DNA of 64,000 nucleotides. It comes from Symbiodinium natans (lineage: Eukaryota > Sar > Dinophyceae > Suessiales > Symbiodiniaceae). Shown here piece by piece: positions 12,110 through 29,800 of this stretch (its first letter is position 1; each line of letters opens with the position of its first letter). Under the pieces are notes generated by a model, which saw only the letters and a list, made by a program, of their open reading frames with translations, was not told the DNA's origin and made no database searches. The position numbers and the translations under genes are program-made. The DNA lies in contig CAJNDS010002102.1 in assembly GCA_905221605.1 (NCBI GenBank), positions 983,147 through 1,047,146 of the forward strand. The letters run 5' to 3'.

Positions 12110-13340
12110 CCATACATGGTGTTGTGTAACTAAGGTTGCCAAAGCTCAAGATTCTATTCGGGGCAGCCAGGGATAAAACTCGCGTATATTCTCACCGCGG
12201 CACCACCATGAGTCGAACTCCAAGCAGTGGCACCCAGGGCTGCCCGCGGGTGCGACGCCTGGGCGTCAAGGTTCGGGTGCTGGGCAGAGAGCACTTAGCG
12301 CAGGAGGGATGTACTGTTTGGCGCTTCTCTCTGCTGGTAGCTTTGGTTTTCGGTCGCTTTAGAGCTGTGGCCTGAGCCTTGCGAGGCTTGCGCTTGGTTC
12401 GACCTTTGCGGTGCTCAGCTGAATGTGTCCTTCGTCACTGTTTCCCACAATTCTTTTCTGCATATTATTCTCGCCTACTGCAAGGGACGGCAGACCAAGA
12501 CAAGCCATTGCTACTTGCCAAGCCAACGTCGTCTCAACAAAGACTGATAGCCTGAACCCGCTCAGCGCTTGACTGGACAGCTCTTCATGCAGCTTGGAAG
12601 TGCTGTCGTCGATCTGTTCGGGGCCGAATGGAGGAGCAGGGCACCGCAGTCACATGCAAACATAAGAGGCGTAGGCTCGACACGTGAAGTATTTTGCAAC
12701 TGCTTGTTACTGATCGATGATCTCAGCCAAAAAATAGAGCCTCTTGCCAACTTATCTTTGCCAAGTCGTACCCTCATATGCTCCACACAGCAGTCGTTCA
12801 TCCGATGTTTCCATGCAAGACATTGGAACCGCCAAACAAAAAAGATCTTTCGCGTGGCCAACCTCGGCACTGCCAGCTCTAGGCTCGGCCTTCCAAAGAC
12901 AGGGCGCAAGATCTTTCTTGTTTAGGTTGTAGGGTTTAGGGTTTAATTAGGGCAAAAAAACAACATGGGGCTTGAACGCTTGCGTCAGAGTTGACAGGGT
13001 TGAGGTGTGTGGTGTGCACGCTGGCCAACATCCAGGGCGAGTCGAGGCAAAGGAAAGCTGCACGTTTTGAACGGGCGCTTTGGTGTGCAATCGCTTCCTC
13101 ATCATACTAATCATTACCGCCCTTCATCCCTCTTCAGAACCCTCCCTCAACCCCCTTCCCAAGCAAAGCACCCAAGTCGGTCCATTTAGCTGGGACTCTG
13201 CTGAGCAGAGGCCTGAGGCCGCGACCATGTGCCATGCACAGCTGAGCCCTTTCGATGCCAACGGCTGCCTGCAACACAAGGCATAGCAAGGCATCAGGGC
13301 ATTAGGGTAATGTTGTCTGCTGATTAGTCGAAAGGATCCC
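12110..13340. other. No recognisable gene
   Basis: Unassigned sequence with one short telomere-like tract at about 12923-12945. Confidence 0.5.
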
Positions 13341-13349
13341 GCTCTTTAG

Positions 13350-13390
13350 CGTGGGGGGGGGGGGGGGGCAATTTGGGGGGGGGGGGGGGT
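13350..13390. repeat. Poly-G tracts
   Basis: Two runs of G, about 16 and 14 bases, separated by CAATTT. Confidence 0.9.
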
Positions 13391-13397
13391 CTGGTTT

Positions 13398-13592
13398 TAT
13401 ATGATTTTAAAAGGGATGAGTTTATATGAATTTAAAAGGGATCCATATGATCCATATGATTTTAAAAGGGATGAGCTCGTATGAGTGTAAAAGGGATCCA
13501 TATGATTCTAAACGGGGTGAGACTATATGAAATTAAGAGGGATCCATACGATTTTAAGAGGGATGAGTTTATATGAATTTAAAGGGGACCCA
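13398..13592. repeat. Tandem repeat of about 46-56 bp
   Basis: Four units built on ATGATTTTAAAAGGGATGAG followed by a diverged second half ending AAAGGGATCC. Units start near 13401, 13457, 13502 and 13548. Confidence 0.85.
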
Positions 13593-13600
13593 TCTATCCC

Positions 13601-14041
13601 AACCAAGCCAGCCCGCAAAAAAAAACATAATTCCGGGGGAGCAAACTTTTTATATTATACGGCATCCGGGCAGCTGCTGGACTACCTCCTTTGAAATTTG
13701 ATTGCCCGGCCTCGGTACAAAAGAATTTTATAAGGAAATCTTAGTTTTGGGTCTGGCCTGGAGGCTGAAGATTTCAGGGCCCGACAACCTCAGGCCTCAA
13801 GGTTTAGGAAACCTCAGCCCTTAGGCCTCTGGATCCAAACCCAACTAGCCCGCAAAAAAACATATAATTCCGGGGGAGCAAACTTTTATATTATACGGCA
13901 TCCGGGCAGCTGCTGGACTACCCCCTTTGAAATTTGATTGCCCGGCCTCGGTACAAAAGAATTTAATAAGGAAATCTTAGCCCTGGGCCCGGCCTGGAGA
14001 CTGAAGATTTCAGGGCCCGACAACCTCAGGCCTCAAGGTTT
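13601..14041. repeat. Direct duplication of about 200 bp
   Basis: Copy A is about 13601-13805 and copy B about 13841-14041. Both run from AGCCCGCAAAAAAA through ATTCCGGGGGAGCAAAC and GGCATCCGGGCAGCTGCTGG to CTCAGGCCTCAAGGTTT, with scattered substitutions and small indels. ATTCCGGGGG occurs twice more downstream (about 14157 and 14214), so the block may be part of a larger dispersed repeat. Confidence 0.9.
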
Positions 14042-14333
14042 CAGCCTTTAAACTTTTGATCTTTGGTCTCTCAGGCTCGGTTCAGAAGCGGTTTATGGAC
14101 GACAACACCATTCGACAGCCTCGCCGAAATTTTGCATCGCCCGATTTGTTTTCACAATTCCGGGGGTCCTCCTCACATAGATCCCCCTGAATAATTTTTG
14201 GATTATTTTCCACAATTCCGGGGGAGCACACTAATCAGGATACAACATTATTAGGTAAGCGCCAAGAGATCTGGCACTTTGTGTCTTGTTGTGCTCCCCC
14301 AAGCTGATTCCTGGTACTGGGACATGGTTCATA

Positions 14334-14999
14334 CTACTCAGGGTGTTTGGTAGCAAGGCCTTGCACCGAAAGATCCACGGGAAAGTCGCAGCACGCTCGT
14401 CTCGGGGATCTTGAGCCAATGTGCGTCAACAATTGGCCCCGGTTCTGCAGGTGCGAATTGGTTGCGGCGGACAGTTCAGCCTCATCCGAAGGCGGGCACT
14501 GCATATCTCGGCCAAGCACTGTTCCAAGTCCAGCTTGCTTTTTGCCCTTCAAGTTAGGCACGAGATGCCAAGCCTCCAACGTGTGAAACGCAACCTCACT
14601 TCGAACTACTTTGTAGGTTCCAGACGCACCCCCCTCTGCTGTGCGGACCAGATGCAAGCAACGACAACTCCAAGTTTACCAACAACACCACATACAGCAC
14701 CATTCCATTCAGACAGAAGTGGACTGCAGAAGCACAAGCCTCTTCAAATAGAGGCTCATGGTTCTGGCGGAGCCTGAAGGGGACCTATCTACGTAAACAA
14801 TGTCGTGAAACCCTTGCAGGTGCTCAAGCTTTGCAAAAAGTTGCATATGGAATCTTGATGCAACCAGTTTAAACAGGTTGGCTTCTCCAAAAGTGTGTGT
14901 AGTGGGAGTTTGAGGCCATAGGGCCGACATGATTGCAAAGCGGCGGCCTGAGACGTGAGGGCAATAAACTTTGTGCTGGCAGCGCAGCATTGCCAGCAA
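14334..14999 (-). CDS. Unassigned coding-like exons
   Basis: Two minus-strand frames have protein-like composition: about 14770-14970 (including FAKLEHLQGFHDIVYVDRS) and about 14340-14610 (including FHTLEAWHLVPNLKGKKQAG). They are in different frames and would need an intron between them. No family is recognised. The downstream side runs into the ATTCCGGGGG repeats. Confidence 0.3.
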
Positions 15000-16900
15000 G
15001 ATGGACAGAGATTCTCGACCTGACGATGGACGACTGCGAAAGCTTCTCTGATTACCTAAACGTTTCCTGGGTCAGAACTTTGGCCTCTTGACTGCAAAGG
15101 TGACAGGCACGATGCCCGTGAGCTACTGTCTCAGCGCGCGGGACGTGTCAGGTGCTTCAATTCCAGCACCGAAAAGGAGTTGAGGGCAAATTTTGCGGCC
15201 CCGCAAGTCGTGGTGCTTGCGGCGCCAAACAACAAAAGGCTGGGATGATGAACAAGCTCTGCTGTTTCATCCAAGAGCCTCTCGGGCTTCAAGCGCTCCC
15301 CTTTTGAAGCCTATATCATACTGCCATATACCGCCCTGATGCAGCTGCAAGTGCGTGCCAAAGCTTGCAGCTTGCCATTGGCGCATGCTTTTGCACACTT
15401 GCAGTGACTTCAGCTCTGTTCTTGTTTGCAAAAAGCGCACTCGTATTGGATCGTATGGGCATGCCAGGACCCCTTAGTAAAAACGGCCCTTGGTGGCCGA
15501 GTTGGACTTCCAGGGAGCTGTGAGGTGTATCTTTGCACCCGACAGGCCAACGGGTGTGGCCATGCACGTGCACGATTTCGGAATTTCTGGGACCTGCTCA
15601 GGCCATGATGGCAAAGGAAACTCACTGCGTGTTTGGGCATGCCTGGCCTTGTTGGTCTTCCACATTCTCCTGGCCTCAGCCGATTGCCCCCATGCTGGGA
15701 AGTGCTACTGAGTGATCATGTCGCCAAGTACGAATAATTACTGACTGAAATGTCCACCGAGACACAAGCGAGGTCGGCGAGAGCGTCGGTCGCTGACGCT
15801 GCCGCACCTTGCTTTGCTCAGATGCAATGGGATATGTGCTGCCAAGATGATGTTAAGAAAGGCTTCGGACATAGGAAGTCTTTTGTTGTGATCTCGAAGA
15901 TGCCCAAAAAAACCAGGTTCATTGAACAAGGCGATTCATCCGATTCTGCTTTGTGGCGCGCATGCTTGCGGTTTCGGACAAGCGGAAGCTGTCACACTGT
16001 CAGCAAGGATCTGTGGAAGTTCTGCCGCCCAGCTCGATGTGCATTGGACGTTAAGGCATGTCCGCCCCATGCTGACTCGTGTTTTGCTCTCCGCATGGCT
16101 CGGTCTCGCATCTCATATGCGCGAGAACGGACTCTCCATATAGCCGGCGCCTCGGCATGGGGCACATGGCATGTTGAGTTGTATAGGTCTTACCGACTGT
16201 CGACTGCGACCAGTGGGAGACTTGACTACGTAGACAAAATGCCACATGTGTGGCCCACATGCGCCAAGAATCTTCACCGCGGACAGCGGGAGTTCCTCCA
16301 CGCTGCCAGGCGAGCAAAGCTCAGAGAGCCCAGCGATCTCCTCCTTATCGCAGGCTTCACGGCGACGAACATAGGAGCATGATGCTTTCAGGAGCCCGGC
16401 TGTTGGGATGGAGCAAGTGAGAGGCAGGGCTGTTGCCTTGGTTTTAGGGTTATGATCAACGGTGTTGTAGGCGGAGTCCTCCCGGGCTTGGTTCTTGAAA
16501 GGCATGAGCTTTGCTTGGATGTGTGGCAAACTGCTTGTCTGTACTGGATTGCCAGTCTGTTGCATTGCTACAGGGCACCGGCTGAAAGATGGCGCACGGT
16601 GGATTCTAGCTTGCTGCTCCGTTCCAAAGCTGTGACTCTGAACCTGTTAGGCCTACTGTACCGTATTTGCAGCTACAACAGCTGCACGCTGAAACGAAAA
16701 GGCCAGGCGACGTCTGTGAGCACGAACTGCCCGGGAACCCCAATCTGCCTTGGCAAGTGGCAAAGAAAACTGTAGAACAAAACTGCCTAATAGAGCGTTT
16801 TGAAGGCACCTGCTACATGTTGACATGTATAGATTTGTTGGGAGGGGGGCGTTGGAGGAGCAATCAAGGAATGAAGCCTCACGGCCTCGCCCTATCTTGA
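15000..16900. other. No recognisable gene; long plus-strand frame
   Basis: A 210-codon open frame lies on the plus strand at 15750-16382. It is rich in Arg, Ala, Ser and Cys and overlaps a 150-codon minus-strand frame, so its length is not strong evidence. No motif was found in either. Confidence 0.3.
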
Positions 16901-16912
16901 ATTCTTGAACAT

Positions 16913-17925
16913 CTACAAGCTTCCCATCCCAAGAAGTACGCCGTACGCTGGGCTGATACGCGTGAGACTGTGGCACTGTGTCAGCCTCCCCAGCGTTGCT
17001 CGCAGCCGCCGGAGGCTCTGCCTCCTAGCGCCTTCTCCAGCGGATCCCGTCCGCAAAGCCTCTGCAGCAATGGCTGTGGAGGTGGCATCCCCCGCATCCT
17101 CGGAGAGGAACGCCACAGAAGGCATCTTGATTCAGAAACTACTCTTACTCAACCTGCATCATGCTGCACCCTGTTGAATGTTCACCCCCCCCGCTGAACA
17201 CTTCAAGCTGATCTTGTCCCTCTGCACACCGGACGTTGTCTCACTTTAATTTTGCACGCGGTTGAGTAGGGTCCCCTTCTATATTCAGGACACCCTGACT
17301 GTTTGCGGGTGCAAACCAGGACCCGCGCTAAAGTCATATCGTTCCCGAAATCAGAATTTAGGGTTTGTTTGGAAATTTCGAGACCAGCTTTAGACCGATG
17401 CCCTGGCCTCTTGGCTTAAAGCTAACCGAAAACCCCCACCACAGAGACACTGCGCACACGAGGCAACCACTTCTTTGGCCGAGCCACCACCGGACCGAAG
17501 AGCAAATCTGGAGGACAGCTCAGCGCCTGGGCTTCAGCCGACACCTGCGTCTGGCCTTCCAAGACGCGATCGGCACTGGGAGTGGCCACCAAGTAGGCAT
17601 TGGTCGCCTCGAATATGCAATGAGACACACTACCGCATTAACATGCTGCTGCTTGCACTCCAAGTCGCATATGGAGAGTGCCGGAACTCCTCCCGCAAGT
17701 AGCCGGCCCCAAGCAGGGACACTGCAACGTACATGGCTGCTTCTGACGCCATCTCACCGCGCCATTTGCAAGCCTTCTGGACCTGCAGCTACCAAGGCTA
17801 CCAACGACTCCATGTCTGCCCACAAGTGGTCACTGCAACTGTCCGGCTACCATGTCACACATCTTGCCTTGTCTGACAGCTTCGCCAAGGTGAGCTGCTC
17901 TTCCTGGCCTCTATTCCCAGGCTAA
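16913..17925 (-). CDS. Unassigned coding-like exons
   Basis: Minus-strand stretches with protein-like composition include about 17760-17830 (ADMESLVALVAAGPEGLQMAR, followed at once by the donor-like GTGAGA), about 17440-17620 (including VSAEAQALSCPPDLLFGPVV) and about 16980-17125 (including STAIAAEALRTGSAGEGARR). No family is recognised. A plus-strand frame of 186 codons (17365-17925) covers the same DNA, so strand choice is uncertain. Confidence 0.25.
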
Positions 17926-17929
17926 AGCA

Positions 17930-18525
17930 TGTTGCAGCTTTTCACTCTAATTCAGCGACTTGTTGGTCCATTGAGGAGTGTCCATCCATCCGCTGAGGAC
18001 TTGGGCCTAAGGAGTACTTGAAGGGAAAGCCGAGGACGAAAGCTAGCCTGGATTCTAGGCGACAGCAAGCCCGGCTTTGCGAGCCATTAAAAGGACAAGC
18101 AAAACTAGCGCCAAGGCCAAGACCCCACCTCCCCCTCCTCCCCTTTCTCCCCCCCGATTCCTCTTCTTCTTGTTAAATAGACCGTGTTGTTGACCTGCAC
18201 ACACCATGTACCCTATCTGTATCTTATATACGCTTTGTTTGTACATTTTTGCTCAAAACCGTCAAAACCCCTGTGTACCCTACATACTCTTTATATGCGC
18301 ACATACCCTTTATGCCCTCAAATGCTGTCACATACCCGAGATACACTGAGGGCCCCTATAGGCCCTAGATAAAGGCCAGCTTCACACAAGCCGGTAGTCT
18401 GAATCAAATTTTGGGCTGGTGCTACGGGTTGGAAGTTCGAATTCTGGCTGAGAATGTGTTAGGAATCTGGGCCCCATAGCTCAGAAGCTGAGCTCCCCTG
18501 ACCTGATCCGCAAAAGGTTCTTACG
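17930..18525. other. No recognisable gene
   Basis: Includes a pyrimidine-rich stretch (about 18125-18175) and CATACCCTTTAT-like units (18285-18350). Nothing else stands out. Confidence 0.5.
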
Positions 18526-18741
18526 CACCCTAAGCCCTATAAACCCCATAAACCCTACAAACCCTACAAACCCTATAAACCCTATAAACCCTATGAACCC
18601 TATAAACCCTATAAACCCTATAAACCCTATAACACCCTATAAACCCTATAAACCCTATAAACCCTATAAACCCTGTAAACCCTATAAACCCTACAAACCC
18701 TATAAAACCCCATAAACCCTATAAACCCTAAACCCTAAACT
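18526..18741 (-). repeat. CCCTATAAA nonamer array
   Basis: About 24 units of the nine-base word CCCTATAAA, with CCCTACAAA, CCCCATAAA and CCCTATGAA variants, ending in two plain CCCTAAA units. It looks like a telomere heptamer with a TA insertion amplified as a satellite. Confidence 0.95.
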
Positions 18742-19074
18742 CTGACTTCGCAAGGACCTCGGGAGGACGCAGCAGCCTGCAAAGCGCTGGTCAGCGCCTC
18801 GGGCGGCATAGGAGGCCTGGATGCGGCCCGGGCTCAGATTTTTGGGTCTTATTCGGGTTTCGCCACCCGCACTGCGCGCACACAAGCACCCGCTCCGCAG
18901 GGTTAAGTCGAGGTCTCCGGGAGTGGGCACACTGGTTGGAGCGTGCCCCAAAAGTTGCGGACCCGAGGGGTCCCCTTCGTGCGAAGGTTTGTGTCATTAT
19001 CAGATGCCTACAGCCAGAGCACGATCATGCTACTTCCAAGAGCCAGCAACAAACCACCCAACATTGCTCTTATT

Positions 19075-19130
19075 CGGGTTTAGGGTTTAGGGTTTAGGGT
19101 TTAGGGTTTAGGGTTTAGGGTCTTAGGGTT
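19075..19130 (+). repeat. Interstitial telomere-like tract (TTTAGGG)
   Basis: About seven units of TTTAGGG, the last with an extra TC. Confidence 0.95.
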
Positions 19131-19163
19131 TCTTTTTGAGGGCTGGTTTTCTTTTTTTAGAGG

Positions 19164-19166
<3 letters not shown>

Positions 19167-19196
<30 letters not shown>
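19167..19196. repeat. Homopolymer of 30 G
   Basis: Uninterrupted run of G. Length may be affected by sequencing error. Confidence 0.9.
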
Positions 19197-19197
<1 letters not shown>

Positions 19198-19599
19198 TGC
19201 TAAGTGTCTGTTGCAGAGTTGCGGGGTGCTTGGGAAGATTTGGGGTCTTCAGGTCGAAGTATATATATACACATATCTAAGTAAATAAATAACTATATAT
19301 GCCCACCGTGTCAGCGCTTTTCTTGTGTCTACAGGTCTGGAGATTCAGGATTCTGAAGGTATTCCTTTCTAAACCTTGTCTTAGGAATCTTGAAACTTCA
19401 TCTCTTGGATGCTGAATAAAACTTGAACTGCTTTTTCAATTTCAGGGTCTAAGGACATATTTTCCTGGGAGTCTTCAATCTTCGACCCCAGGATATTGAA
19501 AAAAACAAACAAACACTTGAATAAATATTCAAGTTTCGTTCATGGCGCTGGGCTGGCATGAAATCTCGTATTTCCGATGCCAGGTGTTAATTTGGGTGT

Positions 19600-19880
19600 G
19601 TATATATATATATATATATACACATATTTGTTGCATATGTGTGTATCCATGTATATAGACACAGACATACGAATGTATGTGTAAGCTCGGGAATGCATAC
19701 ACACTAGCAGAAGCATGAACGCAGAAAGCCAAAGACAGGGTTAGGTACATGAGGGGTGGATTGATACATGTATTTGTGTAGTTGGTGTTTCATATATACA
19801 TATATATATATATATGTATACGTATATAATTGGAGAGGTGGAGGTTGGTATATAACAGTTCTACATGTGTGTGTGTGTTC
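19600..19880. repeat. TA and TATG microsatellites
   Basis: (TA)n at about 19602-19620 and a TATA/TATG tract at about 19792-19828, with TGTG units to 19880. They lie just downstream of the RECQ gene's possible tail. Confidence 0.85.
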
Positions 19881-19899
19881 ACATTGCAGCGAAAACCCA

Positions 19900-25262
<5,363 letters not shown>

Positions 25263-25299
25263 TCCATTCTGACGTCCAAGCTTCAACTTCTCATTAAAC

Positions 25300-26650
25300 G
25301 GGCCCTCTGATCCATGCCTGCAACAGGGGCAGAAGCCTTCAATTCCAAGCCCTGAATGCGGTGCACTCGCGTTGAACTGAGGCGGCACTCGAGCAGAGTG
25401 ACGAATGTAGTTCAAGCTTGCTCACTCCTCTCGACATATGCATGGCTGCTTTGGGCAACAGCCTGGAAGCCCACGCGGCACGCACGGCACACGCAAGGGG
25501 CCACAAACAGTGCCCGGCCTGTGCCTGGCTGAGCTGCTCACCTCACCGGATGGATGCAAACTGGGCAGGGGTCGGCTCTGCAGATGGGGAGTTTCTTTTG
25601 CCTGCGGCCTCAGCAAGCGCAGCCAAGCCACGCAGCCGCTTCTCTCGGCAGGCGTGGGTCATGTGAGGCGGCAGAACATGGCACAAACCAGTCACATACA
25701 AAAGGCTCTACAGGCTCTATAGATTCTCAGATCAACCTCCGGACGGGGAGGTGCCTGCTGCGAATGGCTCAGGAAGCATCGTGGCAGGAATGGGACAAGG
25801 TCAAGACCTCTAGCGGCTTTCGCATCCTTCTACCTTGCAGGGTCTTATCTTCTGACAGGGAAGGGGCTCACAGCCAAAACGGCTACAGGCAAAAAAGCAT
25901 GACAAGCCATTCTGAATCAAAGCCCAGAAGCTTTCAGTCCTAACATGCTACATCGATTTCAGCAACTCGGTCGGGCACCGACTCAACGACGAGCCCTGCC
26001 GATGGAACCGCCTGTTCCAAGCTGCTGGCTTGATACCATGCTGAAAAACCCTAGCTCCATCAGCTCCATCTTGATTTGAATATTGAGCCTTATAAAAGCT
26101 TATAAACAAAAAGGAAGCGCGGAGAACTCCCACAATCAACTGCAAGCAACTCTCAGGCGGGTAGAGATCAACGAGGCCTCCGGCAAGAAGCTTCTTAATA
26201 AGCCTGGCTTCTAAGCCTTGCCTCGGATTTTCGAAGTGCGGGGCTGGATGGTATCCTCAGAGGCTCAGCGTGTAAGTTCCTTCTGATCCGATGCTGGGCA
26301 CAGATCCTTTATGACACCCTGATTGGAGCCCGCATCGCAACATTAGCTGTGCCAAAGCCCTTGAAACTTGAAAACGCCGCAAGCAATAACCAGCCAAGAA
26401 GCGTAGTCCAGGGGGCCAGGGGACTTGGTGGAGAAGCCATCTCTCATCAGTTTTCCTTAGTAGTCTGGCCAGTCGAATATAGACACACTGACATACATGA
26501 ATAGAATAGAAAGGGCAGCCTCTTTTTCCTTCCTTTTCAGTTGGGGCAGTCCAGGCTAGCCTGCAACCAGCCCTCACGCACCCCCAGGACTCCCAGGCAC
26601 AGGCCTCATGCCTTCGAAAACCCAGAACCCCCAAAAAAGGAAAGAAAAGG
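25300..26650. other. No recognisable gene
   Basis: Upstream of the RECQ gene. Short competing frames only. The RECQ promoter and first exon may lie here but cannot be placed. Confidence 0.45.
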
Positions 26651-26798
26651 ATTTAGGGTTTAGGGTTTCGGGCTTCGGGTTTAGGATTTTTTTGCCACCG
26701 TCTAGCCATGCTCTACGGGGCAACTGAAGAGGGAATACTGTGTACAGGTTTAGGGTTTAGGGTTTAGAGCTAGGGTTTAGGTTTAGGGTTTCGGGGTG
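26651..26798. repeat. Two telomere-like tracts
   Basis: TTTAGGG/TTTCGGG units at 26651-26687 and again at 26749-26798 (TTTAGGG with short interruptions). The second starts about 46 bases inside the intron that follows the EF-hand exon ending at 26844. Confidence 0.9.
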
Positions 26799-26843
26799 CT
26801 GGGCTCCCAAGTTTCTGTAGGCCGTGTTCTCATTGGCACTCAC

Positions 26844-29800
26844 GGGGTGGAGGTAGTCCCTCAACTCCTCAAAGTTGATCTTGCCGTCGCCGTCGTGATC
26901 ACACGAGTCGAAGATATGCTTTGCCTCCGCTGCAGATATCTTTGGGTCTGCCTTGCATAAGATGCTGTAGACCTCATCCACGCCCAAGGTTCCATCCTGC
27001 CAGGCATCTGCACCGATTTAACTTTTCATCGGGTGGATTGCGAAAGAGAGGAGAACCGGGACAGAATGAACTTGCAAGCAAAACCGACTTCCAAACAGTA
27101 GTTTCAAAAACTGCATCTCGGCATTCTCGGGTCACCTGCTTTTTTCCCGAACAAGACTATCTTGTGCAGGGTTTTCATGTATCAGGCAACCGGTCGCATA
27201 TGTATTGGGCAAGGGAAGTTTCTTTTGGCCACCCGGCAAGCAAGTTAGGGCCTGTGGCTTGGGCCCTCATAATTAAGTACGGTCCTTGTTGGCGTCGCAG
27301 CTGGCAAACTGTCGTTTTTCGTAGGAGAGGTCGGGCAACGCCATACGTCCCGGCACACCAAAGTAGTTTCCGCCTTTCACCTTGCAGGGAAGGAGCTGCT
27401 CACAAAGCTTCAAAGCCGTGGCTAATGTGCAGCTGCCAAAGGTGGCACATCGTCGAAAGACTCATGAAGCCCTGACCTCTGCAAGCAAGCAAAAGCAAGC
27501 GAAACCTCAACTGACAAGTTGGGATCCCGGGGTCCATTTAGAGCCTTGCCTTGTGCTGGACGTGCGTGCAATAGGTAGCGGGGCCAGGTGACGGCTCCAA
27601 GTTGCCCTCGTAGCCTTGGCTGACTCAGCTGATCCAGCATGACCCCAGCACTCAGGCTAGGAACCGTCACGTGTTCAGTTGAGGCCGGATGGGAAAATGC
27701 AGGTCATCAGCAAGCAAAACCAACAAACTCATGAGCAGGAGGAGGAGGTGCGGGATACACCGTTTCATGCAGCATCACGATGAAGTCAACAGAACAGATC
27801 TCTTGGCCAGGGGGCACAGCGCCCTCCTTGCAGCTCCAATGGTAGCTCGTGGGCCTTGCTTTTGATGGGCGAGAACCTTGGACAGATTCTACAGGTGGTA
27901 TGAAGTGGTATGGCTCTAAAGGTCCTAAGGGAGAAGAGCACCGGACAGGCTCTGTAGACGATGGGGGGTCTCACGTTGGCGAAGCCTTGGAATCCAGCTA
28001 CCGGTGACGCCACGCCGCACCTTGCCCCTGACCCAGTCTACACATTCGTCCCGAAGCTGATCGGTTCTTGTGGGGCGGATATCTGCGAAGGGGATTGAAA
28101 TTGAATTCTTGTGGCTAGCGGCTACTGAGGGGTTTTAAGCTTCTCTGGGGTGACTTGTGGAGCTTGTCTGGTGTGTAACGTGCCAACTCTGACTCTGACG
28201 ACCAGCCCCTTGAACCATCCGAGGTGCTGAAAAATTCTGGGCGTACCTGAGTCGAAGCAGAATTGGCATCATGTAAACTGGAAGTGCTTGGGAGTCCGAA
28301 CAGTTCTCTTTCCTGAAGTACACTCGCTTTATGCTTGTGGGACGCGGAGCCTGGTTCAGCAAGTGTATCAGTACGTGCGTGCGCGTAAACAGCAAGACAG
28401 CCATGGACATGGAACAAGCGCAACAATGATACGTGTGCAACAGATCTGCTGCTCAAACCGTTTGCCTGTTACTTCGCAAGAAATTGGTAGCAGGACTTTA
28501 GTTCGGATTTGCATAAGAACACGAACATTTCGTAGACCTCCATGGCATTGATAGGATGCCGAAAAATGGCACGGTTGTCTGCTCTTGGCCTATGGGTGTG
28601 GGTCTGCGGGTGGGCGTGTGGGAGAGGCATGCGCTTGTGTACATGTGTATGCGTGTGTGTATGTGTGCGTGTTCGTTGAGGTGCATTTTGAGCCTCTTGC
28701 CATGATGGTGTTCGAGGTTTCGAATCTGGGTTCGAGGCTCCTGCATTCCCAAGTTTAGCATCATGCTTCGTGGCCTAGGCCGTCCAAGACCCAAAAAGAA
28801 ACCATAATGACGATGCCCTTTGAACCAGCAAAAAGGTCGGCTGCCAGTTGCAACCAACTTGCTTTAGACACTACGTCTCCTCGCACACGCGACAACCCCA
28901 TTCCCCTTCTCAATCTGAGACCCGCCGCACTCCTCCACAGTCCAATGTTGTACAGCATGCGCATGCAAGTAGTACTTGCAAGTAGACCTACGTCCATGAG
29001 CACAACCCTAAACTTCTAAACCCTAATAATCCTAAAACCTCATACATAACTTGACCACGATCGGCCAAGTTGCGCCCCAGGCCCGGGGGACTCCGAGCGT
29101 GAGTCCATGCCCTTTGGAGCGCTGCCGAAAGTGGCCGAGTAAGCATTCCTGGGCTTTAGGAGGGGGGAATTTCTCTGAGGGTTTAGATGGATCTGAAAGG
29201 CTGCCTCGGGACATCCCGATGGGTTTGATGATATTTGAGGGAAGCTGGTCCATGCAGGCTTGCAGCTTACTACACATTGGCCCTTCAATCTCTGTGATGG
29301 TTTTTGACAATCGCTGCGAGGCGGCCCAACCTGCTCAGTTCAGTCCTACCTCGCACTGCAGGTAATCAGCGGCTAGCGAAAATCCGAACTCCAATCCGAG
29401 CCCACAGCCCCTTGTTCGCATTTCAAATTTTAAATTTGCCTCCCAGAAGCTTGTGGAAGGCGCTGGCCGTGTGATTCCCTTTGTAGGCGGCTGGGCCAGG
29501 GGAAAGGCTGTTCACGCCATGGTCGGTCATTCTCCTGAGCAGCATTGGTAAGGGGTGACCTCTGAGCGGAGAGCCTGGGTCAGGAGCCTAGTGCTGGGAT
29601 CGGGGGCTTCGATTGCTTCTCGAATCTATGTTTCGGCCTGGCGGTAGAAGGCCCGGTCAAGTGGAGCCAGCAGTTGGTCTTCAAACCACTTCTGTTGCAT
29701 CCGGATCTGGTTACTCCTCAACCCGTTTCACAACCCCTTCACCAGGGACTCGACTCCTCAACCCTAATCCCTGAATTCCCACGCCGAGGCACCGCTGACT

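Noticed and set aside
14405-14425. CTTGAGCCAA, resembling part of the reverse complement of the dinoflagellate spliced leader
   Set aside because: Only about ten bases match and the rest of the leader is absent; no convincing relict leader was found in the window.
18460-18520. CATAGCTCAGAAGCTGAGCT, superficially like a tRNA D arm
   Set aside because: It is a short palindrome; no anticodon arm, acceptor stem or T arm follows.
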